A stretch of 64,000 nucleotides of DNA from Luteococcus sp052116585 (GCF_052116585.1 NZ_JBQKKT010000007.1:62001-126000), one strand, 5' to 3'. Shown: positions 17,142 to 26,358, counted from the first letter of the stretch. Translations and numbers: made by a program. Notes: generated by a model from the sequence alone, not told the origin.

Positions 17142-17170
17142 CGGGTACCCTAGCAGACATCACGGGTACC
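17142..17170 (-). promoter_or_regulatory. vapBC promoter with two CGGGTACC boxes
   Basis: In minus sense TGCTAGGGT is an extended -10 (TGNTANNNT; hexamer 17152-17147), leaving 6 nt to ATG 17140, so the transcript likely starts on the codon. Two CGGGTACC boxes (17142-17149, 17163-17170) flank it and are candidate VapB sites. Confidence 0.55.
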
Positions 17171-17746
17171 TCGGGTGCCTCGAATCATCCCAGCCCGCAG
17201 CACGCCCAGGATGCCGGCAGCCACCAGCGCAACCCCGCAGACCGAGCCGGCCAGGCGATTGGGCCACGGCAGGATGTGCGGACGACTGAACATGCCCAGC
17301 ACGAAGGGCTCTGCGAGGGCCCCCGCCGGCACCACGAGCCGGGCCACCAGGCCAACCCGACCGGCTCGATGCGCCAAGGCACCAATCGGACCCAGTAGCG
17401 CGCAGAACAGCCCGGCGACGAACCAGTAGCCGTTGTCGCGCCAGATGCCGGGCTCGAAGACACCGACCAGCCGACCCGTCGAGTAGTGCACCACCAACGC
17501 CAGCTCCGCCGAGAGCACCCCGGCCAGCGCCGCGGGCAAGGGGCGTCGCACCAGCCACCCGGCGAGGATCGGCAGCCCCGCCCAGACGGTCCCCGAGTTC
17601 AACACCATGCTCACACTCATCCGCGCAGCCTTGAGGACATTGGCCTGCCCCGACATCTGCGCGTCGGTGGTGATGTTGCTCGCCAGCGACGCCCACGCCA
17701 CCACGACACTGACGATGACCACACGGGTCCACCCGGATCTCTGCAT
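17150..17746 (-). CDS. Hypothetical polytopic membrane protein
   Basis: 198 residues from ATG 17746; the frame continues upstream to 17842 but that part is repeat-like with no start signal. About five hydrophobic segments are visible (VVIVSVVVAWASLAS, WAGLPILAGWLV, ALAGVLSAELALVV, WFVAGLFCALLGPIGALA, SVCGVALVAAGILGVL). A GYWFVAGL motif lies between them. The layout resembles small actinobacterial integral membrane families of unknown function, and no catalytic motif is seen. The stop codon lies inside the vapBC promoter. Confidence 0.6.
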   Translation of the reverse strand: MQRSGWTRVVIVSVVVAWASLASNITTDAQMSGQANVLKAARMSVSMVLNSGTVWAGLPILAGWLVRRPLPAALAGVLSAELALVVHYSTGRLVGVFEPGIWRDNGYWFVAGLFCALLGPIGALAHRAGRVGLVARLVVPAGALAEPFVLGMFSRPHILPWPNRLAGSVCGVALVAAGILGVLRAGMIRGTRGTRDVC

Positions 17747-17830
17747 GCCCTCGACGCTAGGCCGAGCGGCCAGCCCGGCGCATCGCCCCAGGGTTCCGGC
17801 CTCCTCCCACCCCAGGCCATGGGCCTCGAC

Positions 17831-17885
17831 GGGCTCGGCCACCGTGGGCGGGCTCGGCCACCGTGGGTGGGCTCGGCCACCGTGG
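17831..17885. repeat. Three 19-bp tandem repeats
   Basis: GGGCTCGGCCACCGTGGG is repeated at 17831, 17850 and 17869 (last copy cut short), just beyond the GH92 stop and upstream of the membrane-protein gene. Confidence 0.85.
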
Positions 17886-17905
17886 CCCCGGTCACCAAGG
17901 ATCGG

Positions 17906-20900
17906 TCAGTAGACCTCCACCTGGCTCAACCGGCAGGGCGCGGTGGCCACCAGGCGCAGCCCGTCGATGGGCTCGGAACCCACCAGGTAGGCGGCGCTCT
18001 GGCCCGGGTGCTGGGTGGAGCGGGTGACCACCCCGGCATCCGCCCATCCACCGTCGCGACGGACCTCGACGCGCAGACCGGGAGCGGCGGCATCGGGGCT
18101 GGTCAGGGTCAGGTACAGCGGCGCGAACGGCTGCTCCCAGATGAAGCTGACCACGTCACCGGGCGCCAGGTCCGCATGCTTGTCACCCCTGTCGTCCACC
18201 AGGCACTCGGGGCCGTCGTGGCTGGCCGAAGGAGTACGGTCCGGCTGCCAGCGTCGGGCCTGTCCGGTGGCCGTCGACGCACTCCACGGGCGTGTGCCGG
18301 CACCCCAACTGGACGGCTCGGGGCCCAACTCGAATTCCAGCAACGCATTGCCGCGCAACAGCTCGGCGGGAATGGTGACGGCCTTCCACAGTTCCCCATT
18401 GACCCGCAGCGCTTGGATGTAGCGATGCTCGATGCCCGTCGCACGGATCTCCAGCCGGGTGCCGTCGGATCGATTCCAGGCCATCTTCGCGAACAGCGGC
18501 GCGGTGATCGCCAGCTCGCCACCACCGACGAACAGTGGATAGAGACCCATGGCCAGCAGCAGCCAGTAGCCGCTCATCTCGCCATTGTCCTCGTCGCCCG
18601 GGTAGCCCTGGCCGATCTCCGAGCCGACGAACTTCTTGTCCAACAGCTCCCGGGTCAGCCACTGCGTCTTGTGCGGCTGACCGGCGAAGAGGTACATGAA
18701 CGGGATGTGGTGCGCCGGCTGGTTGCTGATCGCCAGCTGTCCGATCCCGTCGGCCTGCGCCTCGTTCATCTCCTGCGTGTTGTAGGTGTAGCTGCCCCAC
18801 ATCGACGGCCGGGTCACAGCAGGCGTGGCGAGCATCTCGTCGAGCTTCTCGGCCAGCGCGTGCTCACCACCGAGCAGGCGCGCCAGTCCGGCGCCGTCGT
18901 GCGGGGCGTGGAAGGCCTGTCCCCAGGCATTGGTCTCGGTGTAGTCATGGCCCCAGACGCGAGGGTCGAAGTCGGCGGGCTCCACGCGGAAACTCCCGTC
19001 GGGACGCCGCCCCTGGTAGAAGCCGATCCTCGGGTCGAACATCTGGGTGTGCACCAGACCACGGTTGGCGAACCACGCCTCATTGGCCTCGAACTCGTCG
19101 CCCCGTTCGGCCAGACCCGGCTCCCCTGCTCGGGCACGGGCCGCCAAACGACCCGACCACAGGGAGATCGCCGCATCGCAGGAGGCATTGTCCATGGTCC
19201 AGGCCAAGCCCTCCTCCGTGTCCGTGTCCACCCAGCCGACGAAGCGAGCCCGGCCGATCCCCTTGCGGCCGGTCAACACGTCGCCCGACGGGCCGGTCGC
19301 ATTGCGCAGGGCCGAGTCATACGCGTCGAGCTCGTCGACGGCGCGCAGGGTGTGCTGCACCGAGGCGTCCGCGAAGATCGCGTCGGAACTGGTGCCGGGC
19401 ATGCAGTCGACATAGCCGGGCGCGGACCAGCGGGCCATCCAGCCTCCGTCGCGGTACTGCTGCAGGATTCCGGAGAGCAATCCGGGAGCAAGGTCCGGAG
19501 TCAACAGCGAGTACAGGGGCCAGCAGGTGCGGAAGGTGTCCCAGTAGCCGTTGTTGACGCACAGCTGCCCGTCGACCACCTCACAGCCGGTGCGGTGCGG
19601 GGTGTGCACCGTCGCCGGGCGGAAGGGCGACGCGTAGGCCCAGTGCCAGCCCTCGACGCTGCCATCCGCCACCGGTTCGTGGTGGTCATTGGGCCAGGAG
19701 TAGAGCGCGGCCAGATTGGACCATGCCGTGGTGCGCTGGTCCAGGGTGCCACCGTCGATCTCGAGTCTGCCGAGCAGCCCACGCCAGGTCTGGCGGGCAG
19801 CCTCCGCAATCTCGTCGAAGCTGGCCTGACCCACCTCTCGCTGCAGATTGCGCCGAGCCTGGTCGACCCCGATGAAGCTCATCGCCGCCCGCACCTCGAA
19901 GACGTCGGCCTCGGTCTCGAGCACTGCAGCCTGCGGCCTGGGCAGCGGCAGCTTCAACCTGCCGAACCAGCTCTTGTGCAGCCGCTTCCCGTTGACCACG
20001 AGACCTTCCAGGGGGCTGCGACGCTCCCGGGCTCCGTGCACGCTCGCGGGTGCGCTGGTCTCGCCATAGACATAGGCCGGCGGGCTGGGGCGGTGCAGGC
20101 CGGCGCTCCAGCCCTCGGCCGGGGCGATCGCCGCGTGGAAGGCGACGCGACCGTCATCCAGGGTCTCGGTGCGCATCGTGCCGATGAAGGGTTGGTCCAG
20201 CACGACGCCATGCCGGCCGGGTTCGGCAAAGGTGAACCGGAAGATCCCGGCGCGCGAGGTGGGCGTCATCTCCGCCCGAATCCCCCCGGCCAGGTCGACG
20301 CGGTAGTAGTGCGGGCGGTCGATCTCGTCGTCATGGCTGAACTCGCGAGCCCGGCCACTTGGCGACGCGGTCATCCGCCCCTGCCAGGGCATCACCTGGA
20401 AGGCGCTGCGGTCAGCGATCCATGGGCTGGGCTGGTGACAGAAGGCCAGCGCCTGCAGGCGGGGTCGGGGGCCCCCGTCGCGGTGCCAGCCGTAGAGCCA
20501 GTTGCGATCCCGACTCTCTGTGAGTGGCACCAGGAAGTTGAAGCCCTGCGGAAGACAGGTCAGTGGCAGCGCATTGCCGCGGGAGTAGAGGAAGGCGGAG
20601 TGGGTGCCGCGCGTGGTCAGGACCCGGTCGACGACGTCGTCGGCCTCCACCGGGGCGGGCCGCACGCCGAAGACCTGCACCCAGCCGGCCCCCACCAGAC
20701 CATTCGCGCTGGCCAGCCGCACCTCGTGGACATGCTGGCCAGCCAGCGGTGCCAGGTCCAGCTGGAGCAGGTTCCAGTTGTCGGCCACCAGGCACTGCCG
20801 GGTGCCATCGACGGGGTGGCGGTGCTGGTCCAGCAGTGTCTGGGTGCCGGCGTCGGTGACGAACTCCACGCCCAGACTGCACCCGTCGAAGTTCGGATCG

Positions 20901-21151
20901 GGCGAGTCATTGCTGGTGGAATCGTGCTCCAGATCCGGGAAGACGGCCAGCTCCCAGACCGTCCCGGGTTGGACGTCGAACCCGTCGGCCAGGCGGGTGC
21001 TGCCGCCCGCCACCTGTTGACGGAAGTGGTGCACGGCGCCGGGCCGCAGGCCGGTGCGCGGCATGGAAGCCATCGGACTCGCGGGCCCGGGCGAAGGACT
21101 CAGGACGGGTCCGGTTCCCTTGCTGGCAACAACCTCGGTGCTCTGGGGCAT
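17906..21151 (-). CDS. GH92-family alpha-mannosidase
   Basis: 1081 residues from ATG 21151 (AGGAG upstream). The N-terminal beta-sandwich (about 30-300) leads into the GH92 hallmark GTHSAFLYSRGNALPLTCLPQG. The catalytic (alpha/alpha)6 region has GYWDTFRTCWPLYSLLTPDL, PGTSSDAIFAD, and YPGDEDNGEMSGYWLLLAMGLYP, where the family's Ca2+-site and base residues cluster. GH92 enzymes are Ca2+-dependent exo-mannosidases that remove alpha-linked mannose from N-glycans or mannans. No signal peptide is visible, so it is predicted to be cytoplasmic. The C-terminal part from about residue 950 is another beta domain. Linkage specificity is unknown. Confidence 0.88.
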   Translation of the reverse strand: MPQSTEVVASKGTGPVLSPSPGPASPMASMPRTGLRPGAVHHFRQQVAGGSTRLADGFDVQPGTVWELAVFPDLEHDSTSNDSPDPNFDGCSLGVEFVTDAGTQTLLDQHRHPVDGTRQCLVADNWNLLQLDLAPLAGQHVHEVRLASANGLVGAGWVQVFGVRPAPVEADDVVDRVLTTRGTHSAFLYSRGNALPLTCLPQGFNFLVPLTESRDRNWLYGWHRDGGPRPRLQALAFCHQPSPWIADRSAFQVMPWQGRMTASPSGRAREFSHDDEIDRPHYYRVDLAGGIRAEMTPTSRAGIFRFTFAEPGRHGVVLDQPFIGTMRTETLDDGRVAFHAAIAPAEGWSAGLHRPSPPAYVYGETSAPASVHGARERRSPLEGLVVNGKRLHKSWFGRLKLPLPRPQAAVLETEADVFEVRAAMSFIGVDQARRNLQREVGQASFDEIAEAARQTWRGLLGRLEIDGGTLDQRTTAWSNLAALYSWPNDHHEPVADGSVEGWHWAYASPFRPATVHTPHRTGCEVVDGQLCVNNGYWDTFRTCWPLYSLLTPDLAPGLLSGILQQYRDGGWMARWSAPGYVDCMPGTSSDAIFADASVQHTLRAVDELDAYDSALRNATGPSGDVLTGRKGIGRARFVGWVDTDTEEGLAWTMDNASCDAAISLWSGRLAARARAGEPGLAERGDEFEANEAWFANRGLVHTQMFDPRIGFYQGRRPDGSFRVEPADFDPRVWGHDYTETNAWGQAFHAPHDGAGLARLLGGEHALAEKLDEMLATPAVTRPSMWGSYTYNTQEMNEAQADGIGQLAISNQPAHHIPFMYLFAGQPHKTQWLTRELLDKKFVGSEIGQGYPGDEDNGEMSGYWLLLAMGLYPLFVGGGELAITAPLFAKMAWNRSDGTRLEIRATGIEHRYIQALRVNGELWKAVTIPAELLRGNALLEFELGPEPSSWGAGTRPWSASTATGQARRWQPDRTPSASHDGPECLVDDRGDKHADLAPGDVVSFIWEQPFAPLYLTLTSPDAAAPGLRVEVRRDGGWADAGVVTRSTQHPGQSAAYLVGSEPIDGLRLVATAPCRLSQVEVY

Positions 21152-21172
21152 CTGCTCTCCTGGAAGGGCGGA

Positions 21173-22909
21173 TCAGGGTGCGTCTGGCCGGCATCCATCA
21201 CTCGGGCCAGCGTATCCCGGACGTTGCCAGACCACGATCGGGCCTTCCTGGGCCACGGGCGTGTATCCGCGAGACTTCACCCTTTCCTCAATCTCCTGCG
21301 GACTGGGCAGCGGATAGCCCACCTCGTTCTGGCTCATGTCCAGGACGACGAAGTCGCTGGTTCGCTTCGTGAGGGTGGGAAGCGTGACCCGATTGGTTCG
21401 GGTCAGGTGTGGCGCGAGCCGATCGTCCACCTCGAGGCAGGTGTGCGGCGGGATGTGCTGGAGCACCGCCTGCTGGTGGATCATGATCGGCTTCTTCCGC
21501 CACGCGGACCAGGTGAGGCGCACCAGCGGATAGTTGCGGCCCTGGACGGCCAGATCGAAGGCTGGCGTGATGAAGACCATCGCGGCCAAGTACTTGGCCA
21601 CACGACGCCGCCAGTCAGGGGTCATTCGGGCCAGGGCGTCGGCGCAGGCGAAGACCAGGATCACGAAGATCGGTCCCGAGTAGTGGAAGGACGTGCCCCA
21701 CAGGTGGGTGCGAGAGCTGAGATTGCGCTGGGCCAGCAGCGGCAGGGTGGCCAGCACATACGGCGATCGCAGCGGAAGGAAGGCCAGAGGCACCAACAGG
21801 TACAGCAGCGACTGGGTCTTCACCCACGGTGTGAAGAAGATGACCGCCGTCTTGATGGGGTGCAGCAGGATGAACTTGATGGAGCTGACCGCGTCGGCAC
21901 CCAAGGAGTCGTAGGTCCAGTAGGCGAACTGGCCGTCGGCGGCGAAGTGCGGCAGCACCACCTTGATGACCAGGAAGAAGACGACGGTGCCCAGCACCAC
22001 GAGGCTGGCGGAGAGGGCGAGGGCTCGGCCCAGCATGGTTCGGGAACCGGCGCCCAGATCCCCCGTCGCGTGGCTCCCAGCGCCCAGATCCCCCGTCGCG
22101 TGGCTTTGGTCAGCGCGCGTGTGGTGCAGCGCACGCGGATCACTGGAACCCACGCGAGACTGGGAGGAGGAGACGGAACCCACGCGACGCCCGGTGACAG
22201 GGCTGCCATGGGGTGAGCGGCGTGGCTGACCCATCCGGCGAACCTCGCGATGGTCCCGGATCGCGAGCCAGGCCCGCACGATGCCCAGCATGGCAAGCAC
22301 CATCCCCATGTCCTCGCGCACCAACAGCAGCGGCAGGGCGCCGACCAGGAATCGCCTGTCGTCTCGTCGGTCCAGCCCATCGAGGGCCAGGGCCAACAGG
22401 GGAACGGCAAAGCTGATCTCATGGAAGTCGAAGTCCACCAACCGCTGGATGGGCCAGCTGAAGGCATAGCCGACGGTGAGGATCCACAGCAGCACTCCCG
22501 ACGCGCCGTGGCGTCGCATCATCCCGTGGACGATTGGCACCGAGAGGCTGACCAGCCCGGCCTGGGCGATCACGAGCATCCGGGGGTCATCCCAGATCCA
22601 GTAGAGCGGGGCGAGCACGGCCAGGATCGGGTGGAAGTGATCCCCCAGGAGGTGGTAGTTGTCCCCCTTGAGGGCAACCAGGGGCGCCTCGAAGCGGGAG
22701 TAGCGCCGCACGGCCTGGTCAAAGATGCCAAGGTCATAGCCAGCCGTGAGGAACTGCGGATAGCGACCCACGCAATAGATGGAGTAGACCAGCCAAGTGG
22801 CCAAGGTGAACCACAGGAGTGGCCGGCTGGTCAGCCAAATGGGCAGCGGGCGGAGGGGTCGGACGGCGATGCCCGAACCCTCGCTGCGGTCCGGGCCTGC
22901 CTGGGTCAT
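21173..22909 (-). CDS. DUF2079 polytopic membrane protein
   Basis: 578 residues with about 10 membrane helices. DUF2079 features are AGYDLGIFDQAVRRYSRFEAPLV, NYHLLGDHFHPILAVLAPLYWIW and DFDFHEISFAVPLLALAL near the start, resembling the acidic first loop of GT-C glycosyltransferases. A soluble C-terminal domain (VDDRLAPHLTRTNRVTLP) follows. A hydrophilic insertion of about 50 residues (near RRVGSVSSSQS to GDLGAGS) is encoded by short DNA repeats also found between genes elsewhere in the window. Members are likely membrane glycosyltransferases, but substrate and activity are not known. GH92 lies 22 bp downstream. Confidence 0.8.
   Translation of the reverse strand: MTQAGPDRSEGSGIAVRPLRPLPIWLTSRPLLWFTLATWLVYSIYCVGRYPQFLTAGYDLGIFDQAVRRYSRFEAPLVALKGDNYHLLGDHFHPILAVLAPLYWIWDDPRMLVIAQAGLVSLSVPIVHGMMRRHGASGVLLWILTVGYAFSWPIQRLVDFDFHEISFAVPLLALALDGLDRRDDRRFLVGALPLLLVREDMGMVLAMLGIVRAWLAIRDHREVRRMGQPRRSPHGSPVTGRRVGSVSSSQSRVGSSDPRALHHTRADQSHATGDLGAGSHATGDLGAGSRTMLGRALALSASLVVLGTVVFFLVIKVVLPHFAADGQFAYWTYDSLGADAVSSIKFILLHPIKTAVIFFTPWVKTQSLLYLLVPLAFLPLRSPYVLATLPLLAQRNLSSRTHLWGTSFHYSGPIFVILVFACADALARMTPDWRRRVAKYLAAMVFITPAFDLAVQGRNYPLVRLTWSAWRKKPIMIHQQAVLQHIPPHTCLEVDDRLAPHLTRTNRVTLPTLTKRTSDFVVLDMSQNEVGYPLPSPQEIEERVKSRGYTPVAQEGPIVVWQRPGYAGPSDGCRPDAP
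22051..22195. repeat. Repeat cluster inside the DUF2079 gene (CGCGTGG family)
   Basis: A 30-bp unit starting CGCCCAGATCCCCCGTCGCG is repeated at 22051 and 22081. It is followed by two copies of GGAACCCACGCGA (near 22144 and 22179). The same AACCCACGCG/CGCGTGG core recurs at 5259, 32876-33050 and 39703-39930. Here it is kept in frame. Confidence 0.75.
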
Positions 22910-23223
22910 GAGGGCAAGTCTAGGCGGGTGGATGACCTTCGACGCCTACCGTGACCTTGCTCGTTCAAATCTCCGCCAGGCGTTCACTTGTTCATCATTT
23001 GTTCACCATTTCCCCCGGGGGACGATTTGGCCTGACCGCCTCGACGTGTAGTCTGGAGCGCAGTTGTTGAAGTTCTGTACCTCGCATGACAAGCGGTTTT
23101 CGGTCTTGATCCCCAGCGATGGGGAATCCGTGCCAAGGCTGTTTTCTGGATGGTTCACAAGGCATCACAGCTACGGGCTCGTCGAAAGTCGGTGGGCTCA
23201 GCACCCAGAAAGCAGGGAAAATA
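22910..23223 (+). promoter_or_regulatory. Cold-shock gene promoter and long 5' leader
   Basis: 314 bp upstream of the csp gene. TTGGCC (23027-23032), a 16-bp spacer and TAGTCT (23049-23054) form a plausible promoter with start near 23061. That gives an untranslated leader of about 160 nt, as expected for cold-shock mRNAs whose folding changes with temperature. TTGTTCA-type repeats at 22988-23007 lie upstream. No gene was seen here. Confidence 0.5.
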
Positions 23224-23430
23224 ATGACGACTGGCATCGTGAAGTGGTTCAACGCCGAAAAGGGCTTCGGCTTCATCGCTCCCGAGGACGGCTCCGCCGA
23301 CGTGTTCGCGCACTTCAGCGCCATCCAGGGCTCGGGCTTCAAGACCCTCAACGAGAACGACCGCGTCGAGTTCGAGGTTGTCCAGGGCCCCAAGGGCGCC
23401 CAGGCCGCCGACATCCGCGTGATCGGCTGA
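23224..23430 (+). CDS. cspA: Cold-shock domain protein
   Basis: 68 residues, a complete single CSD. The start is ATG 23224 with MTTGIVKWFN; the same frame opens further upstream but there is no reason to use it. RNP1 (KGFGFI) and RNP2 (DVFAHF) single-strand nucleic-acid-binding motifs are intact. It should bind RNA as a chaperone in the cytoplasm. The long leader and strong downstream terminator indicate a monocistronic, highly expressed transcript. Confidence 0.95.
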   Translation: MTTGIVKWFNAEKGFGFIAPEDGSADVFAHFSAIQGSGFKTLNENDRVEFEVVQGPKGAQAADIRVIG

Positions 23431-23444
23431 CACAAGCCTTCCAC

Positions 23445-23480
23445 GAACCGCCCGTCCTGCTCCGGCAGGGCGGGCGGTTC
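23445..23480 (+). terminator. Terminator of the cold-shock gene
   Basis: GAACCGCCCGTCCTGC pairs with GCAGGGCGGGCGGTTC (one G-T-type mismatch) around a TCCG loop, followed by TGTGTTG. It lies 14 bp after the csp stop. Confidence 0.8.
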
Positions 23481-23521
23481 TGTGTTGCCCGTCGCATGGG
23501 GGACGACGCCACTGCATCAAA

Positions 23522-23560
23522 TGGTGATGCCCCGCAGCAGCATGCTGCGGGGCATCACCA
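23522..23560 (-). terminator. Terminator of the MFS transporter gene
   Basis: A perfect 18-bp stem (23522-23539 with 23543-23560, core GATGCCCCGCAGCA) and a 3-nt loop lie 17 bp beyond the minus-strand MFS stop. Confidence 0.85.
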
Positions 23561-23577
23561 TGTCCTGGGTTGATCGA

Positions 23578-24966
23578 TCAGAAGATTCCCTGCTCGATGA
23601 GCCTGGTGCGCTCACCCTGCATGGCCACATCCTTGGGGTAGATCCGGTAGTAGACGAACCAGTAGATGGCGTTCAGCAGGTACGGGATAGTGACGAAGAA
23701 GAGGATCGCCTGCTGCAGCCCCATGCCGACCGAGATCTTGCCGACGAAGATCGACATCCCGGCGGTGATGAGCCCCTGGCACAGACTGAACAGCACGGCG
23801 AAGCCGGTGGCGGAAAGCTGCTTGGGCGTCACCGAGGAGATCATCGGCAGCACGCAGCCGGAGAACCCGACGGAGAAGACCAGACCCAGCACGAAGACGA
23901 TGGCCATGTACGGGCCGAAACCGAACTTGATCTGGAAGGCGACATAGGTCATGACGGCGAAGGCCACCGCATAGAGCTGGAAGAGGATGATGCGTCCCTT
24001 GTGCCCGAACTTGCGCTGGAACCAGTCGCCCAGGAAGCCTCCGAGGAAGGCCGAGATCATCGCACCGGCTTGGAAGGCCGTGTAGAGGTAGGCGGCATTC
24101 TTCACGCCGAAACCGAGGTCGTTGGCCCAGAACTTGCCCATGAAACCGAACAGCACCATGGAGGTGATCAGGAAGAGCATCGGAACGGTGGCGGCCACCG
24201 TGGGGATCTTGAACAGCTTCGGGACATCCGCCCACTTGAAAATGCCGGCGTCGGGATCATCCGCGATCTTGTCGCCGTGACGCTCCGGCTCCTTGACGAA
24301 GATCAGGATCAGGATGCCGGAGACCAGGGACAGGACGCCCATGATCACCATGGCGTAGCGCCAACCGTTGGGGTTGTCACCCAACTGACCAAGCAGCGGG
24401 GTGATGGCCATGCCCAGCATGGAGGAGGTGCCGCGCACCGTACCGAAGGCCTTGCCACGCTCAGACTTCTTGTACAGGGAGCCCAACAGGCCATTGGTGA
24501 TGGGCTCGGAGGCAACCGTGCCGATCAAGGAGATGCCGTAGAGGATGAGCAGCTGGTTCCAGCTCTGTGCGAACGCGGTGGCGGCCGTCCAGATGCCCCA
24601 CAGGCCGGTGACGATGAACAGGATCTTCTTGCGGCCGAACTTGTCGGCGGCAATGGCCCAGCCCGGGCCGAAGATCATCCGGGCGAACATGCTGAGCGAG
24701 TTGATGAGGCCCAGTTCGGCATTGCCGACGTGGAAGGCGGTCATCATTTGCGGGAAGAAGGTCTTGGAGACGCCACCCTCGGAGTTGTCGATGGCCATCG
24801 ACGTGCCGAGCGCGAAGGATGCTGCGCCCCGACCCTTGGGGGGCACGAAGTCCGCGTCCTCATCAACCGGCACATAACCGGCTCCCAGGTTGGGGCTGAC
24901 CGCGACCAGGTCGTCCTGGCCTCGGACCTGGGTCACGGCCAGGTCATCTGGATGCTGCGTAGTCAT
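23578..24966 (-). CDS. MFS transporter, substrate unknown
   Basis: 462 residues from ATG 24966 (AAAGG 8 nt upstream). About 12 membrane helices follow an unusually long, acidic 55-residue N-terminal extension. The MFS loop 2-3 motif is GWAIAADKFGRKKIL, and a charged central loop (KEPERHGDKIADDPDAG) separates the halves. The protein would move a small solute by proton coupling or uniport. It is divergent from the patB-like gene, with 167 bp between, so related substrates or shared control are possible. Sequence alone does not identify the substrate. Confidence 0.85.
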   Translation of the reverse strand: MTTQHPDDLAVTQVRGQDDLVAVSPNLGAGYVPVDEDADFVPPKGRGAASFALGTSMAIDNSEGGVSKTFFPQMMTAFHVGNAELGLINSLSMFARMIFGPGWAIAADKFGRKKILFIVTGLWGIWTAATAFAQSWNQLLILYGISLIGTVASEPITNGLLGSLYKKSERGKAFGTVRGTSSMLGMAITPLLGQLGDNPNGWRYAMVIMGVLSLVSGILILIFVKEPERHGDKIADDPDAGIFKWADVPKLFKIPTVAATVPMLFLITSMVLFGFMGKFWANDLGFGVKNAAYLYTAFQAGAMISAFLGGFLGDWFQRKFGHKGRIILFQLYAVAFAVMTYVAFQIKFGFGPYMAIVFVLGLVFSVGFSGCVLPMISSVTPKQLSATGFAVLFSLCQGLITAGMSIFVGKISVGMGLQQAILFFVTIPYLLNAIYWFVYYRIYPKDVAMQGERTRLIEQGIF

Positions 24967-25133
24967 GGTGATGCCTTTCATGCGCTGCGTTGAGCAAGAG
25001 GAAGGGGCGAGCTGGCTCAATCGTGGGGTCCAACACGACAATCCGTAGTGTTGTTGCCGCTTGTTGCCCTGCCTCCACTCCCGGCTGATGGTCACGGCAC
25101 GCCCCATGCGACGACCTCAGGCAGGATCGACCC

Positions 25134-26309
25134 ATGACCGATTTCGACGCCCTGACCCCCGAAGCCCTGCGCGCCCGTGGATCCATGAAGTGGAACCGTC
25201 GCGGACCGGAGGTGCTGCCGATGTGGGTGGCGGAGATGGACTATCCGCTGGCCGAACCCGTCGCCGAGGCCATCGACGCCGTGGTGGCACGGCAGGGATT
25301 CGGCTACGCGGAGGTCGACGACCGGGTGCCCCGCGCGTTTGCGGACTTCGCCGAGCGTCGGCTGGGGATGTCCGTGAACCCGGAGTGGACCACCGTCGTG
25401 CCGCACGTGCTGGCGGGCATCGAGGTGGCCATCGACGTGTTCACGCCCAAGGATGCGGGCGTCGTGGTGACCACACCGGCCTACATGCACTTCCTGGAGA
25501 TCCCGGGGCTGACCGGCCGGCAGGCCGTGGACGTCCCGCTGCTGGAGACCCCCGGGGCGCAGACCGTCGACGAGCAGTGGCACCTGGACCTGGACGGCAT
25601 CGAGCGGGCCTTCGCCGAAGGCGCCCGCTCCCTGATCCTGTGCCAGCCCTACAACCCGGTTGGCAAGGTCTTCTCCCGCGAGGAGCTCGCGGCGCTGGCC
25701 CGGATCGTCGCCAAGTACGACGGCTGGGTGATCAGCGACGAGATCCACGCCCCGCTGACCATGCCCGGCATCCGGCACATCGCCTACGCGTCAGTGGACG
25801 AGACGGCCGCCAGCCACTGCGTCACGGTGACCAGCGCCTCCAAGAGCTTTTCCATCCCGGGCCTGCCCTGTGCCACCGTCACCCTGCACACGCAGCAGGC
25901 GCACCAGCGTTTCATCGAGGGGGCCCACCCCGACCACCTCTACGGAGCCACCACACTCGGCATGGAGGCCAACATCGCGGCCTTCACCCACGGCGACGAG
26001 TGGCTCGACGAGGTCCGCGCAGCGATCTGGGCCAATACCCTGCGGCTCAAGGAATTCGTCGACGCGGAGCTGCCCGGCGTCGAGTACCTGCCCGGGCAGG
26101 CCACCTATCTGGCCTGGCTCGACCTGCGTCAGACCGGGCTCGGCGACGACCCGGGCTCGTGGCTGGCGGAGCACGGCAAGGTCTGGCTCAATTCGGGCGC
26201 GGACTTCGGCGCCAACGGGGCTGGCTTCGCCCGCCTCAACCTGGCCACCACGACGGCCATCCTCGAGGACGGCCTTGGCCGCATCAAGGGCGCTCTCGAC
26301 GCGCGCTGA
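25134..26309 (+). CDS. PatB/MalY-family PLP-dependent C-S lyase or aminotransferase
   Basis: 391 residues, a full fold-type I PLP enzyme. Motifs are LPMWVAEMDYPLAEPV at the start (PatB/MalY signature), the substrate segment CQPYNPVGKVFSREEL, DEIHAPL with the PLP-ring Asp, and the Schiff-base Lys237 in SASKSFSIPGL. PatB/MalY enzymes cleave cystathionine and similar C-S bonds to pyruvate, ammonia and a thiol. The start follows a 167-bp divergent region. A C-S lyase suits the methionine/sulfur context, but substrate choice is inferred. Confidence 0.88.
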   Translation: MTDFDALTPEALRARGSMKWNRRGPEVLPMWVAEMDYPLAEPVAEAIDAVVARQGFGYAEVDDRVPRAFADFAERRLGMSVNPEWTTVVPHVLAGIEVAIDVFTPKDAGVVVTTPAYMHFLEIPGLTGRQAVDVPLLETPGAQTVDEQWHLDLDGIERAFAEGARSLILCQPYNPVGKVFSREELAALARIVAKYDGWVISDEIHAPLTMPGIRHIAYASVDETAASHCVTVTSASKSFSIPGLPCATVTLHTQQAHQRFIEGAHPDHLYGATTLGMEANIAAFTHGDEWLDEVRAAIWANTLRLKEFVDAELPGVEYLPGQATYLAWLDLRQTGLGDDPGSWLAEHGKVWLNSGADFGANGAGFARLNLATTTAILEDGLGRIKGALDAR

Positions 26310-26324
26310 CCAGACCGCATGGGA

Positions 26325-26355
26325 CTGGCCCCGGCGGTGACACCGCCAGGGCCAG
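26325..26355. terminator. Hairpin between convergent patB-like and anti-sigma-like genes
   Basis: CTGGCCCcGGCGGTG pairs with CACCGCCaGGGCCAG with one central mismatch. It fits exactly between the two stop codons. Confidence 0.6.
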
Positions 26356-26358
26356 CAC

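Noticed and set aside
17486..22216. A 1576-codon plus-strand open frame
   Set aside because: It runs antisense to the GH92 and DUF2079 genes, has His/Gly/Arg/Gln-rich composition and no domain. High-GC third positions remove stops on the opposite strand.
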